Of a stretch of 22,774 nucleotides of DNA, positions 9,104 through 16,568 are shown in pieces. The notes under the pieces were generated by a model. It was not told where the DNA came from. It was given only the letters and a program-made list of their open reading frames with translations, and did not search any database. The stretch covers positions 4,111 to 26,884 of the forward strand of contig DQHT01000030.1 of NCBI GenBank assembly GCA_003531115.1, given 5' to 3'. This DNA is from Bacteroidota bacterium (lineage in GTDB: Bacteria; Bacteroidota; Bacteroidia; UBA8524). The translations under genes and the position numbers were made by a program. Numbering within the stretch: the first letter of the stretch is position 1; each line of letters begins with the position of its first letter.

Positions 9104-9757
9104 CTACTCCTTCTGAATCTTCAACTTCCCTTCCTTCCAGCTCTTAATAAACTGTGCCCAGGCAAAAGGGTTCATCAGATTGATCGGAACCATTTGTCCG
9201 GTGTAATAATATTTACCCGACTCCTGGCGGAGATAATATTTAGAATTGGCGGGTCCGTCGAGTTCCATGGCATAGGCCAGTTCGCGGATCGTTTCGGGGT
9301 CTAATCCGGCGAGCGGATCTTCTTCACCCGGTACATCCATCGTAACAAAATAATGTTGGAACAATTCCTTACTGATATAGGGCTTTACGACCACTTCGTT
9401 CAGGTAAAGGGTATCCTGACTCATGGTTTGGATCATGGTATATTTTTGTCCGGTCAGTTCATAGGGCACGATATATTTTACTGACCGGTAACCAACCGCG
9501 CTAAAAATCAGGGTATCGGTTCGTTTTGCCACAACAGCAAAATAGCCCTGTTCATTTGAAATACTTCCCTGGTTTGTTCCGGAGATGCGGATATTTACAT
9601 CGCCCACTGCCTGTAAACTATCCGGAGTAATAATAATTCCCGTAAACTGTATCAGTTCCTTGAGCCTTTCCAGGCTGTCATTTTGAGCCAAAGCGTTAGA
9701 TGAACCTAAGCAAAGGCCGCTCATCACAGTACAAAAAAGGAAGGTGAATTTTTTCAT
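9104..9757 (-). CDS. Exported protein with carboxypeptidase-D-like regulatory domain
   Basis: This is a protein of about 217 residues with a signal peptide (MKKFTFLFCTVMSG... ending NALAQ). One CarboxypepD_reg-like beta domain follows at about residues 38-120: FTGIIITPDSLQAVGDVNIR, then SNEQGYFAVVAKRTDTLIFS, AVGYRS and a final LNEVVV strand. The C-terminal 80 residues (LDPETIRELAYAMELDG onwards) have no signature I recognise. Similar domains start many TonB-dependent receptors, but here it stands alone, so the protein is probably periplasmic or attached to the outer membrane. Its role is unknown. An ATG two codons earlier (9763) is possible; ATGAAAAAA at 9757 looks more like a signal-peptide start. 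It lies about 26 bases downstream of the ChrA-type gene and is probably cotranscribed with it. Confidence 0.75.
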   Translation of the reverse strand: MKKFTFLFCTVMSGLCLGSSNALAQNDSLERLKELIQFTGIIITPDSLQAVGDVNIRISGTNQGSISNEQGYFAVVAKRTDTLIFSAVGYRSVKYIVPYELTGQKYTMIQTMSQDTLYLNEVVVKPYISKELFQHYFVTMDVPGEEDPLAGLDPETIRELAYAMELDGPANSKYYLRQESGKYYYTGQMVPINLMNPFAWAQFIKSWKEGKLKIQKE

Positions 9758-9783
9758 GAACATAGTCTATCTCAAAAAGTATG

Positions 9784-10983
9784 CTAGGCCGGATAAATCA
9801 ATCCGAAAACAACCGTAGCCGCCACAATGATAGGCGACGGGATCTTCGTAAACATAACCAGCAATAAAGTAATAAAGAATACCAGGAAGTTGACCATTCC
9901 CAAATCCAGATCCTGAAAAAGCAATGCCGCTGCAGCGAGTACAAGTCCGGCCGAAACCGCCGTTATACCGTCAATCGCCTTTCTTACCAGGGGCATTTTT
10001 TTCATTTCGTCCCAGATAGGAAAGAGGAAAAAGATCATAAGAATACCCGGTAAAAAAATCCCCACTGTCCCCAGCAAACAGCCCAATAATTGTCCCATTA
10101 CTCCCCAGTCGGCCATCGCCTGTCCGTTAGCGTATGTTGCAATACTGAAAACTGGACCGGGTACTGCCTGTTGCAATCCCACCCCAAGCAGGAAATCATC
10201 GGCACCCATATAGCCTTTAAAAGTCACGTATTGTTTATACATCATGGGGATCAAAACATTTCCACCGCCAAACACGATAGACCCATATTGATAGGAGTTT
10301 TCAAAAAGTAAGACGGGTTTGCTTTGGGTAATGTTACCAACGACGGCAGAAATAATCAGTATGCTGATGAATAAGATAAATATGCGCCAATTGGGGCGAA
10401 TTTTAGCCCGGTAAGCAGGGAAATCGCCCTGGCTGGCCCTGTGGGAAACAATGGCACCTATTCCCAATAAAACGGGAAATATCCAGGGTGAACGAAAAAC
10501 AATGGCTCCGACCGTACCCATTCCATAGAGGATCACATAGAGTGTTTTTTTCTGGATCATCAAAAATACCTTGATCGCGGCTCCGGCAATAAAGGCTACC
10601 GCCATAGGATGGATATAACTCAAAAAATCCATGGGAATTTGTTTTACCCCGATAAAATGCCAGGCTACAACAAATCCGGTCATTAAGAGGGTAGCAGGTA
10701 AAATCCAGATCAGCAAGGCCGTGAAGGCCAGGAGAGGACCGCCCAATTGATACCCCAAACTGGTGATCATCTGGGTAGAAGTAGGGCCGGGAAGCATCTG
10801 GCAGAACGAGTGGAGCTCAAGCAATTCGGCTTTGCTCAGATACTGGCGTTTGTTTACCAGATGTTTGATAATGGCATTTAAATGGGCGCCGGGGCCCCCA
10901 AACCCGGTAATGGAAATGAAAAAAATTTCCTTCAGGTAGATGAAGCGCTTAATTTGCGAGACGGAATAGGACGGTAATGTCAT
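9784..10983 (-). CDS. chrA: ChrA-type chromate/anion transporter
   Basis: This 399-residue polytopic membrane protein contains the two homologous halves of the long-chain CHR family. The first half has GFGGPGAHL and QMLPGPTSTQM; the second has FGGGNVLIPMM and QQAVPGPVFSIATYANG. These are the glycine- and proline-rich signatures of CHR domains. Family members export chromate, perhaps with sulfate-like specificity, across the cytoplasmic membrane. Substrate is inferred from the family only; no chrB or sulfur genes are nearby. An upstream in-frame ATG at 11019 would add 12 residues and overlap the divergent lipoprotein gene by 27 bases. I prefer the ATG at 10983, which gives a typical length and has a TAnnTTTG element 14 bases before it. 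The stop is followed closely by the regulatory-domain gene. Confidence 0.88.
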   Translation of the reverse strand: MTLPSYSVSQIKRFIYLKEIFFISITGFGGPGAHLNAIIKHLVNKRQYLSKAELLELHSFCQMLPGPTSTQMITSLGYQLGGPLLAFTALLIWILPATLLMTGFVVAWHFIGVKQIPMDFLSYIHPMAVAFIAGAAIKVFLMIQKKTLYVILYGMGTVGAIVFRSPWIFPVLLGIGAIVSHRASQGDFPAYRAKIRPNWRIFILFISILIISAVVGNITQSKPVLLFENSYQYGSIVFGGGNVLIPMMYKQYVTFKGYMGADDFLLGVGLQQAVPGPVFSIATYANGQAMADWGVMGQLLGCLLGTVGIFLPGILMIFFLFPIWDEMKKMPLVRKAIDGITAVSAGLVLAAAALLFQDLDLGMVNFLVFFITLLLVMFTKIPSPIIVAATVVFGLIYPA

Positions 10984-10992
10984 CTCAGGGTT

Positions 10993-11535
10993 ATGGGCAA
11001 ATTTAAAATAAAGCGGCATCTGGCAGCGGGTTTTGGCATTTTTTTAATAAGCTATTTTATGATGCTTAGTTTGAACGCATGCAAAGAAGCTCCCACACCC
11101 GCTGAAAAGGTATATCTGGATACCCTATTTTACAAAATTAAAGGGAACGAAAAGGCGCTGAATATTGATGAGCAGGAGCTCATTCGGCGTAAAGACATTC
11201 TCAGGAACAGCTGGATTCCGGCAGTTCAGGATACCATACCGGATATTCGCAGGCGTATGGAAGACGATTTCCGTGGAATGCTCACCGCCTATGATTATTA
11301 CCTCGACCGGCACCTCCTTTATAAATCGAGCACGCGAATTTTGTTGGAAGAGCTGGAAGAATTTAAAAAACAGACAGACGAAAATCAACTCGACAGGACA
11401 ACGTTTAAAGCCCGTTACAAGGAGTTGGATCTGCGCATTGAAACCAATACGGATGAAATCGAGATCATCGCTAAACCTGTTTATGAGCTGGAACCCATGT
11501 GGATGCGGTATGAGCGGATGATGGCAATGCGTTAA
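10993..11535 (+). CDS. Small helical lipoprotein of unknown function
   Basis: This 180-residue protein has a lipoprotein signal: a basic start, a hydrophobic stretch at about residues 10-27 and a lipobox LNAC with Cys30 as the acylation site. The mature part is highly charged and probably all helical, including a long stretch rich in Glu and Lys (RILLEELEEFKKQTDENQLD). I recognise no enzymatic motif and cannot name the family. It is divergent from the chrA-like gene, with only nine bases between the two chosen starts, so its promoter must lie inside that gene. Confidence 0.75.
   Translation: MGKFKIKRHLAAGFGIFLISYFMMLSLNACKEAPTPAEKVYLDTLFYKIKGNEKALNIDEQELIRRKDILRNSWIPAVQDTIPDIRRRMEDDFRGMLTAYDYYLDRHLLYKSSTRILLEELEEFKKQTDENQLDRTTFKARYKELDLRIETNTDEIEIIAKPVYELEPMWMRYERMMAMR
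10998..11005 (-). promoter_or_regulatory. Candidate -7 promoter element for the ChrA-type gene
   Basis: On the minus strand, TAAATTTG matches all six fixed positions of TAnnTTTG and lies 14 bases before the ATG at 10983. It overlaps the first codons of the divergent lipoprotein gene. No matching -33 TTTG is evident at the right distance, so this is tentative. Confidence 0.3.
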
Positions 11536-11652
11536 TCAACGTTCATCGATTAATCAGGGAAAATTGCTTAGTAGAGGCAACTAATAGGGCATCTCAAATT
11601 TCATATAGGAAATAAAGTCAGATTCTATCTATCCAACTTAATCTTAAATGTT

Positions 11653-13416
11653 ATGAAAAACCTGTCTCTTTTTATTCTACTCGTTATTGGTTTGTCTTTT
11701 TCCCAATGTAAAAAAGAAGATCCTCATGTCTGGAATGACCCTGATATTCCTGGTGGTAATGTTGGTACAAATTATTCCATCGACAAAGGAACGTCCATTT
11801 CCATCGATGCTTTCGGACTTGTTCGCGACGAGTCGGGCAACCCATTATCGGGCGTAAAAGTGACCATGTCTGGAAAAACCTATACCAGTAACAACCTTGG
11901 TCAGATTAAAATTTCACAAGGAACAGCCTATGATCGCTTTGCCTATATTCAGGCGGAAAAACCAGGGTACTTTAAAGGTAGCCGTGTTTTTGTTCCGCAA
12001 CCGGGTGTCAATCGTTTTGAAATTACCCTGATGGCCAAAGGAACTCCGGAGCTTTTCCAATCGGGCAACGGTGCCGTGGTCAAAACCGGCAATGCGGAAG
12101 TCGTGTTTGGCAAAGCTTATAAAGATGGTGCCGGAAATGCCTATACAGGTGAGGTTACGGCGTATACGAAATATTTAGACCCGGAGGATCCGAATATCAA
12201 CAAAATTATGCCGGGTGATTTGCGCGGAGCTAACGAACAAGGTGAAAAAATTCTTGTAACCTATGGAATGGTTGTGGTTGAGCTGGAAGGTGCTTCCGGA
12301 CAAAAATTACAACCGGCTGATGGAAAACCTGCCACGCTAAAAATGAAAGTTCCTGCATCGCTGACATCTGCTGCTCCGGCGAAAATTCCACTCTGGCATT
12401 TCGACGAGGTAAAAGGAATCTGGGGACATGAAGGCGAAGCTACACTGGTAGATGGTGTTTACGTAGGTACAGTGAGTCATTTTTCATTCTGGAATTGCGA
12501 TACACCTCTTGATTATACCAGGCTGATCGCCAAAGTGACTTCGAACAATAAAGTGATACCCGAACTTTCTGTACAGATAAAGCGCCCTTCTGGAGAGCGA
12601 AGGAAGGGTTATATTGACGAAAAGGGGAATTTTGGTGGACTTATTCCAGCAGGTGAAAATCTCGAAATCGAATTTTTCGTTTATGGAAGTTTGGTTTACT
12701 CAGAAGCCTTCAATAGTGGTAATGCAGAATCAATCACGAAATCATATAGCATTCCGACCATTAATTTCGCGACAGTTTCCGGTACGGTGAAGGGTTGTAA
12801 CGGTTCGCTGGTGCCTAGCGGCCAAATGATGGTCGATAACTGGAATATTGCTCCGATCATCGACGGGATGTTTTCTTTTAGGGCATACAAGGTGCCAGGC
12901 AAAGTTGTTGAGCTCACAGCGATTTACCTGCATGGAGGCAATTCACAAACAAGAATCATCCCAATTGACAAGGAAAATATTGTAACCCCGGATTTTGGTT
13001 TATGTCCGAATGGGGGAGCTACGGATGATTTTGAGTTTTCCTTCTCGCTCGATGGACAAAACTACCAGATTGAGGGAGTTAAAAGTCATACCACAACCGA
13101 CAGCATGGACCTATTTTATGGAGGTAAAGCAGCCCTCGATTTTAGTACCGACCATGATTTTCGGTTTAGTTTTGTTTTAGGGGGAGATTGGGATACCAAA
13201 AGCCAGTTTAAAATTCCGGGAGCGGGTAAAAACGGTTATTTTTATATCCACCTTGGAAATGGTATAATGTCCATGTACCCTGACGATGTTGACATCAACG
13301 TGATAAGCAAAAGTCCTTATAATATTCAATTCTCCGGAACATGCACCTATTATGATCAGGCTACCCAACAATATAAGGCCGGGATCATTACCAATGGGAA
13401 GATTATAGAGAAATAA
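11653..13416 (+). CDS. Large lipoprotein with carboxypeptidase-regulatory-like domain
   Basis: This 587-residue protein has a lipoprotein signal with Cys19 (LSFSQC) followed by KKEDP. The run K-E-D just after the Cys resembles the lipoprotein export signal that sends Bacteroidota lipoproteins to the outer face of the outer membrane. A carboxypeptidase-regulatory-like beta domain lies at about residues 52-130 (GLVRDESGNPLSGVKVTMSG, then SNNLGQIKIS). A middle region of about 150-280 contains IPLWHFDEVKGIWGHEGEA and VSHFSFWNCD, which resemble extracellular beta-domains of large surface proteins (FAM171/CILP-like, from memory). Further beta-rich repeats follow. No catalytic motif is seen, so a surface structural or binding role is likely. 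The 117-base upstream spacer shows no clear promoter. A hairpin lies just after the stop. Confidence 0.78.
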   Translation: MKNLSLFILLVIGLSFSQCKKEDPHVWNDPDIPGGNVGTNYSIDKGTSISIDAFGLVRDESGNPLSGVKVTMSGKTYTSNNLGQIKISQGTAYDRFAYIQAEKPGYFKGSRVFVPQPGVNRFEITLMAKGTPELFQSGNGAVVKTGNAEVVFGKAYKDGAGNAYTGEVTAYTKYLDPEDPNINKIMPGDLRGANEQGEKILVTYGMVVVELEGASGQKLQPADGKPATLKMKVPASLTSAAPAKIPLWHFDEVKGIWGHEGEATLVDGVYVGTVSHFSFWNCDTPLDYTRLIAKVTSNNKVIPELSVQIKRPSGERRKGYIDEKGNFGGLIPAGENLEIEFFVYGSLVYSEAFNSGNAESITKSYSIPTINFATVSGTVKGCNGSLVPSGQMMVDNWNIAPIIDGMFSFRAYKVPGKVVELTAIYLHGGNSQTRIIPIDKENIVTPDFGLCPNGGATDDFEFSFSLDGQNYQIEGVKSHTTTDSMDLFYGGKAALDFSTDHDFRFSFVLGGDWDTKSQFKIPGAGKNGYFYIHLGNGIMSMYPDDVDINVISKSPYNIQFSGTCTYYDQATQQYKAGIITNGKIIEK

Positions 13417-13421
13417 GGTTA

Positions 13422-13467
13422 AGGTTGAGGTTAATGTCATACTGACCTAACCTCAACCTATGTTTTT
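13422..13467 (+). terminator. Inverted repeat with T-rich tail after the large lipoprotein gene
   Basis: AGGTTGAGGTTA (13422-13433) and TAACCTCAACCT (13448-13459) form a perfect 12-bp inverted repeat with a 14-base loop, followed by a T-rich stretch (ATGTTTTTCTT). It starts six bases after the stop codon. The stem is only 5/12 G+C, weaker than the other two terminators here, so its efficiency is uncertain. Its left arm is built from a hexamer (RAGGTT) repeated three times. Confidence 0.6.
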
Positions 13468-13501
13468 CTTGATTTTCTGAAATTTAGTGTAAATTGTCAT
13501 C

Positions 13502-14131
13502 ATGAAAAAAATCTATCTGCTCACTGTTCTGCTCTGCAGTTTGGTGGTGATTAATTCCTGCAAAAAGGATGGAGATGATAATCCTCCTGCAAATGAGCCT
13601 AAGTATGAGGTAGTGGAACTTACTACCAAATACGGAAAAATGTATATCTGGTTGTATGATGATACCCCTTTGCATAAGGCGAATTTCCTGAAACTGTGTA
13701 AAGAAGGTTTTTACGACAGTACGACCTTCCACCGCACTGAACCTGGATTTGTTATCCAGGGCGGAGACCCGAACAGCAAAGATGCCAATCCAAATAATGA
13801 CGGATATGGTGGTCCGGGATATACCGTGGGGGCTGAGATCAAACATTCTAATGTTGCAGGTACATTGGGTGGAGCCAGCACTAGTCCTGGTGCGCCGTCA
13901 AATGGCTCTCAGTTTTATATCAATCAGGTAGATAATTCATCCAAGCTGGATGGAAGTTACACTGTATTTGGCCAGGTGATAAAAGGCAACGACCAGATCA
14001 CCACTATCGTATCCCAACCTTTCGATGCCAAAAAGCGTCCTTTAACGAATGTGTATATGTTCATGGCTGTTAAAAGCTATGCTACCAAAGGAGAAGTTTT
14101 GGCCGAATATGGATTTGCCATTCCTGATTAA
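13502..14131 (+). CDS. Cyclophilin-type peptidyl-prolyl isomerase lipoprotein
   Basis: This 209-residue protein has a lipoprotein signal with Cys20 (INSC) followed by KKDGDD, again resembling the surface-export signal of Bacteroidota lipoproteins. The mature part is a cyclophilin domain. FHRTEPGFVIQGGDP (76-90) holds the catalytic Arg78. GSQFYIN (135-141) and LDGSYTVFGQV (149-159) match the other conserved blocks. The position equivalent to His126 of human cyclophilin A is Tyr here, which also occurs in bacterial forms. It would catalyse Xaa-Pro isomerisation in the envelope, helping fold exported proteins. It is convergent with ndk, sharing a bidirectional terminator. Confidence 0.93.
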   Translation: MKKIYLLTVLLCSLVVINSCKKDGDDNPPANEPKYEVVELTTKYGKMYIWLYDDTPLHKANFLKLCKEGFYDSTTFHRTEPGFVIQGGDPNSKDANPNNDGYGGPGYTVGAEIKHSNVAGTLGGASTSPGAPSNGSQFYINQVDNSSKLDGSYTVFGQVIKGNDQITTIVSQPFDAKKRPLTNVYMFMAVKSYATKGEVLAEYGFAIPD

Positions 14132-14145
14132 CGAAAGCAAATTCG

Positions 14146-14188
14146 AAAAAAGGGGCTGTCTCATTTGAGAACAGCCCCTTTTTTTTTG
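14146..14188. terminator. Bidirectional rho-independent terminator between cyclophilin gene and ndk
   Basis: GGGGCTGT (14152-14159) pairs with ACAGCCCC (14171-14178). An inner CTCA/TGAG stem extends the hairpin with one bulged A. Six A precede the stem (14146-14151) and a run of T (14179-14187) follows, so it can end transcription from both convergent genes. Confidence 0.92.
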
Positions 14189-14202
14189 AATCGATTTTTT
14201 AA

Positions 14203-14622
14203 TTAATACCGTTCGAAGGCAGAAAAGAAAAAGGCTGCTTCAATTGCCGCATTTTCATCGCTGTCAGAACCGTGCATCGCATTCGCATCGATCGATTTCG
14301 CATACAAATTCCGGATGGTTCCGGGTTCAGCTTTGCTTGGGTCGGTTGCTCCGATCAGGTTACGGAAGTCGGCCACAGCATTCTCTTTTTCCAAAACAGC
14401 TGCTACGATCGGGCCGGAAGTCATAAAGCTTACCAGGTCTTTAAAAAAGGGGCGTTCGCGGTGAATGGCGTAAAATTCCCCGGCTTTTTCTTCAGTAAGT
14501 TGAAGGTATTTCATTCCCCGGATCTGGAAACCATTGGTAATAATTTGATCTAAAATTTTTCCGGTATAGCCGTTTTTTACAGCATCCGGTTTAATCATCG
14601 TAAAGGTGATTTTCCCTGACAT
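14203..14622 (-). CDS. ndk: Nucleoside diphosphate kinase
   Basis: This 139-residue protein has the standard family length. It transfers the gamma-phosphate of ATP to nucleoside diphosphates through a phosphohistidine. The start [13 protein letters not shown] is the family N-terminal signature, RPFF (57-60) is the conserved substrate-binding stretch, and NAMHGSDS (114-121) contains the phosphorylated His117. No signal peptide is present, so it is cytoplasmic. It is divergent from the DHH phosphoesterase gene across a 75-base spacer, with a perfect TAnnTTTG element 15 bases before its ATG. Nothing is missing. Confidence 0.98.
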   Translation of the reverse strand: MSGKITFTMIKPDAVKNGYTGKILDQIITNGFQIRGMKYLQLTEEKAGEFYAIHRERPFFKDLVSFMTSGPIVAAVLEKENAVADFRNLIGATDPSKAEPGTIRNLYAKSIDANAMHGSDSDENAAIEAAFFFSAFERY

Positions 14623-14637
14623 CTCTTAAATTTTTCG

Positions 14638-14645
14638 CAAAACTA
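14638..14645 (-). promoter_or_regulatory. Candidate -7 promoter element for ndk
   Basis: On the minus strand, TAGTTTTG matches TAnnTTTG at all six fixed positions and lies 15 bases before the ndk ATG, which predicts a very short leader. A TTTG -33 element is not obvious at the expected distance. Confidence 0.35.
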
Positions 14646-14697
14646 TGATTTAAAATTTGATTTCACGACATTTGCCGCCAATCATCGCTTTTCCATT

Positions 14698-15714
14698 TTG
14701 CAGGATATCAAAGACCTTTTTAGCGTACTCGATCAAAACCCCAATGCCCGTATTCTTATAACCACCCACCATAAACCGGATGGCGACGCACTGGGTTCCA
14801 CCCTGGCCCTATGGAAGTTTTTTAAAAACATGGGCTATGAGGTCAACCTCGTTAGTCCGACCGACTGGGGTGAATACCTGCACTGGATGCCGAATCAGGA
14901 GCATATCATCAATTACGAGCTGGCCATAGAAAAGTCAAAGACACTGGTAGCGGAGGCTGATTATGTGTTCTGTCTCGACTTCAATACCCTCGCCCGCATC
15001 AACCAACTCGGTGATCTGATCCGCAGCTGCAAGGCGAAAAAGATCATGATCGACCACCACCAGGAGCCGGAAGGATTCGATGATTACCGGTACTGGACCA
15101 CCCAAACCACTTCTACCGCGCAATTGATCGAAGAAGTGATACTGATGTGGAAAGGGGAAGACGCCATCGATGCCGATATTGCTACCTGTTTGTATACCGG
15201 AATAATGACCGATACCGGCTCATTTCGTTTCGACTCGGTTACCCCGCATACACACAGGACCGTAGCACGCCTCATTGATAAGGGAGCAAAAAATTCAAGC
15301 ATCCATCAACATATTTACGATAACTTTTCTTTTGACCGCTTAAAGTTTATCGGGTATTGCCTGGCGAATAAACTGGAAATTATTCCCGAATTGAATACCG
15401 CCATCATGTCGGTAACTCGGGAAGAATTATTGCGTTTTAAAATACAGACAGGAGATACGGAAGGTTTGGTTAATTATGGATTGAGCATTAAAGGCATCGA
15501 ATTTTCAGCTCTGTTTATCGATAGAACCAAACTGATAAAAATTTCTTTCAGGGGTTCGGGAAAATTTCCCTGCAACGAATTTTCACGCGACCACTTTGAA
15601 GGAGGAGGCCATTTTAACGCAGCCGGAGGGCAATCTACCGAAGGACTGGAAGCCGCCATTGCCCGATTCAAACGTACGCTTCCCGAATATAAGAAGTATC
15701 TTGCCGACATTTAA
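14698..15714 (+). CDS. nrnA: DHH-family phosphoesterase (NrnA-like nanoRNase/pAp phosphatase)
   Basis: This 338-residue cytoplasmic protein has the DHH-DHHA1 architecture. THHKPDGDALGS (23-34) supplies the first metal ligands, LD94F the second motif, IDHH (118-121) the DHH motif and TDTGSF (171-176) the fourth. GGGHFNAAGG (302-311) is the substrate-binding motif of the DHHA1 domain. NrnA enzymes degrade 2-5-nt RNA and convert 3'-phosphoadenosine 5'-phosphate to AMP. The start is TTG at 14698: no in-frame ATG was found upstream, and the first internal Met (residue 45) would remove the active-site motif. It is divergent from ndk and is followed after five bases by the FKBP gene. NrnA versus other DHH phosphoesterases rests on similarity of the motifs and length. 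Confidence 0.88.
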   Translation: MQDIKDLFSVLDQNPNARILITTHHKPDGDALGSTLALWKFFKNMGYEVNLVSPTDWGEYLHWMPNQEHIINYELAIEKSKTLVAEADYVFCLDFNTLARINQLGDLIRSCKAKKIMIDHHQEPEGFDDYRYWTTQTTSTAQLIEEVILMWKGEDAIDADIATCLYTGIMTDTGSFRFDSVTPHTHRTVARLIDKGAKNSSIHQHIYDNFSFDRLKFIGYCLANKLEIIPELNTAIMSVTREELLRFKIQTGDTEGLVNYGLSIKGIEFSALFIDRTKLIKISFRGSGKFPCNEFSRDHFEGGGHFNAAGGQSTEGLEAAIARFKRTLPEYKKYLADI

Positions 15715-15719
15715 ATGAT

Positions 15720-16568
15720 ATGAAAACAACCATGATAAAAAGCAGCATGTTGCTGGCCGGACTAACACTTATTGCGTTTTTGTCCTGCTCTAATGACAAA
15801 ACGGCGAACGCCGATTCGAAAACAACAGATATGATACAAGGAGACACAACTACGACAGCATCAGGGCTGAAAATTGTTTTTACCAAAAAAGGCGACGGAA
15901 AACAAGCCGTTGCAGGAAATATGGTAAAGGTTCATTATGTGGGTAAACTTACAAATGGAACCGAATTTGACAATTCCATTAAAAGAGGAGAACCTATTGA
16001 ATTCCCATTGGGCCAAGGCCGGGTGATTAAAGGATGGGATGAAGGTATTGCCATGATGAAGGTTGGCGACAAAGCCACATTGGTTATCCCTCCTGATCTG
16101 GGTTATGGCCCTAAGGATATGGGTTCCATCCCTCCGAACTCTACATTGATCTTTGACGTGGAATTGGTTGACGTTCGTGAAGTGGCTAAACCCGTTCCTT
16201 ACAATACAGAAGGTAAAGAGATCAAAAAAACACCGAGCGGATTGCAGTATGTGATCGTGGAAGAAAGTAAAGATGGTGAACAGGCTTATGCCAATATGAT
16301 CGCAGAAGTGAACTATACCCTTTATCTGGAAGATGGAACCATTCTTGATTCCAGCATTCCCGGTGGAAAACCCATGCCTTTCCAAATTGGATCAGGCGGG
16401 GTGATCAAAGGATTTGACGAAGGTGTTCGATTGATGAGCGTGGGCGATAAATACCGTCTGATCATTCCACCAAATTTGGCTTATGGTGATCAGGGAGCTG
16501 GTGGAGTAGTGCCTCCGAACGCGACCCTTATTTTTGACATAGAGCTGGTGTCACTTAAAAGACCTTAA
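15720..16568 (+). CDS. Lipoprotein with two tandem FKBP-type peptidyl-prolyl isomerase domains
   Basis: This 282-residue protein has a lipoprotein signal with Cys23 (FLSC). Domain 1 (about 46-152) keeps the FKBP pocket: Tyr of VHYVG, EFDNS, R-G-E-P-I-E-F, VIKGWDEG and IPPN. Domain 2 (about 163-280) is diverged: TILDSS replaces the usual FD pair, GGKP replaces the Arg, and VIKGFDEG has Phe for the pocket Trp, so it may be weakly active or a chaperone module. The protein would help fold exported proteins at the envelope. GldI of gliding Bacteroidota is a single-domain FKBP lipoprotein, and from memory its gene can lie near DHH-phosphoesterase genes, so a GldI-like role is possible. The ATG at 15732 is an alternative start. 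Its TAA overlaps the rfbB ATG by one base (TAATG). Confidence 0.92.
   Translation: MKTTMIKSSMLLAGLTLIAFLSCSNDKTANADSKTTDMIQGDTTTTASGLKIVFTKKGDGKQAVAGNMVKVHYVGKLTNGTEFDNSIKRGEPIEFPLGQGRVIKGWDEGIAMMKVGDKATLVIPPDLGYGPKDMGSIPPNSTLIFDVELVDVREVAKPVPYNTEGKEIKKTPSGLQYVIVEESKDGEQAYANMIAEVNYTLYLEDGTILDSSIPGGKPMPFQIGSGGVIKGFDEGVRLMSVGDKYRLIIPPNLAYGDQGAGGVVPPNATLIFDIELVSLKRP

Noticed and set aside
10984..11019. Longer N-terminus for the ChrA-type transporter from the ATG at 11019
   Set aside because: It would overlap the start of the divergent lipoprotein gene and adds 12 residues without a clear family counterpart.
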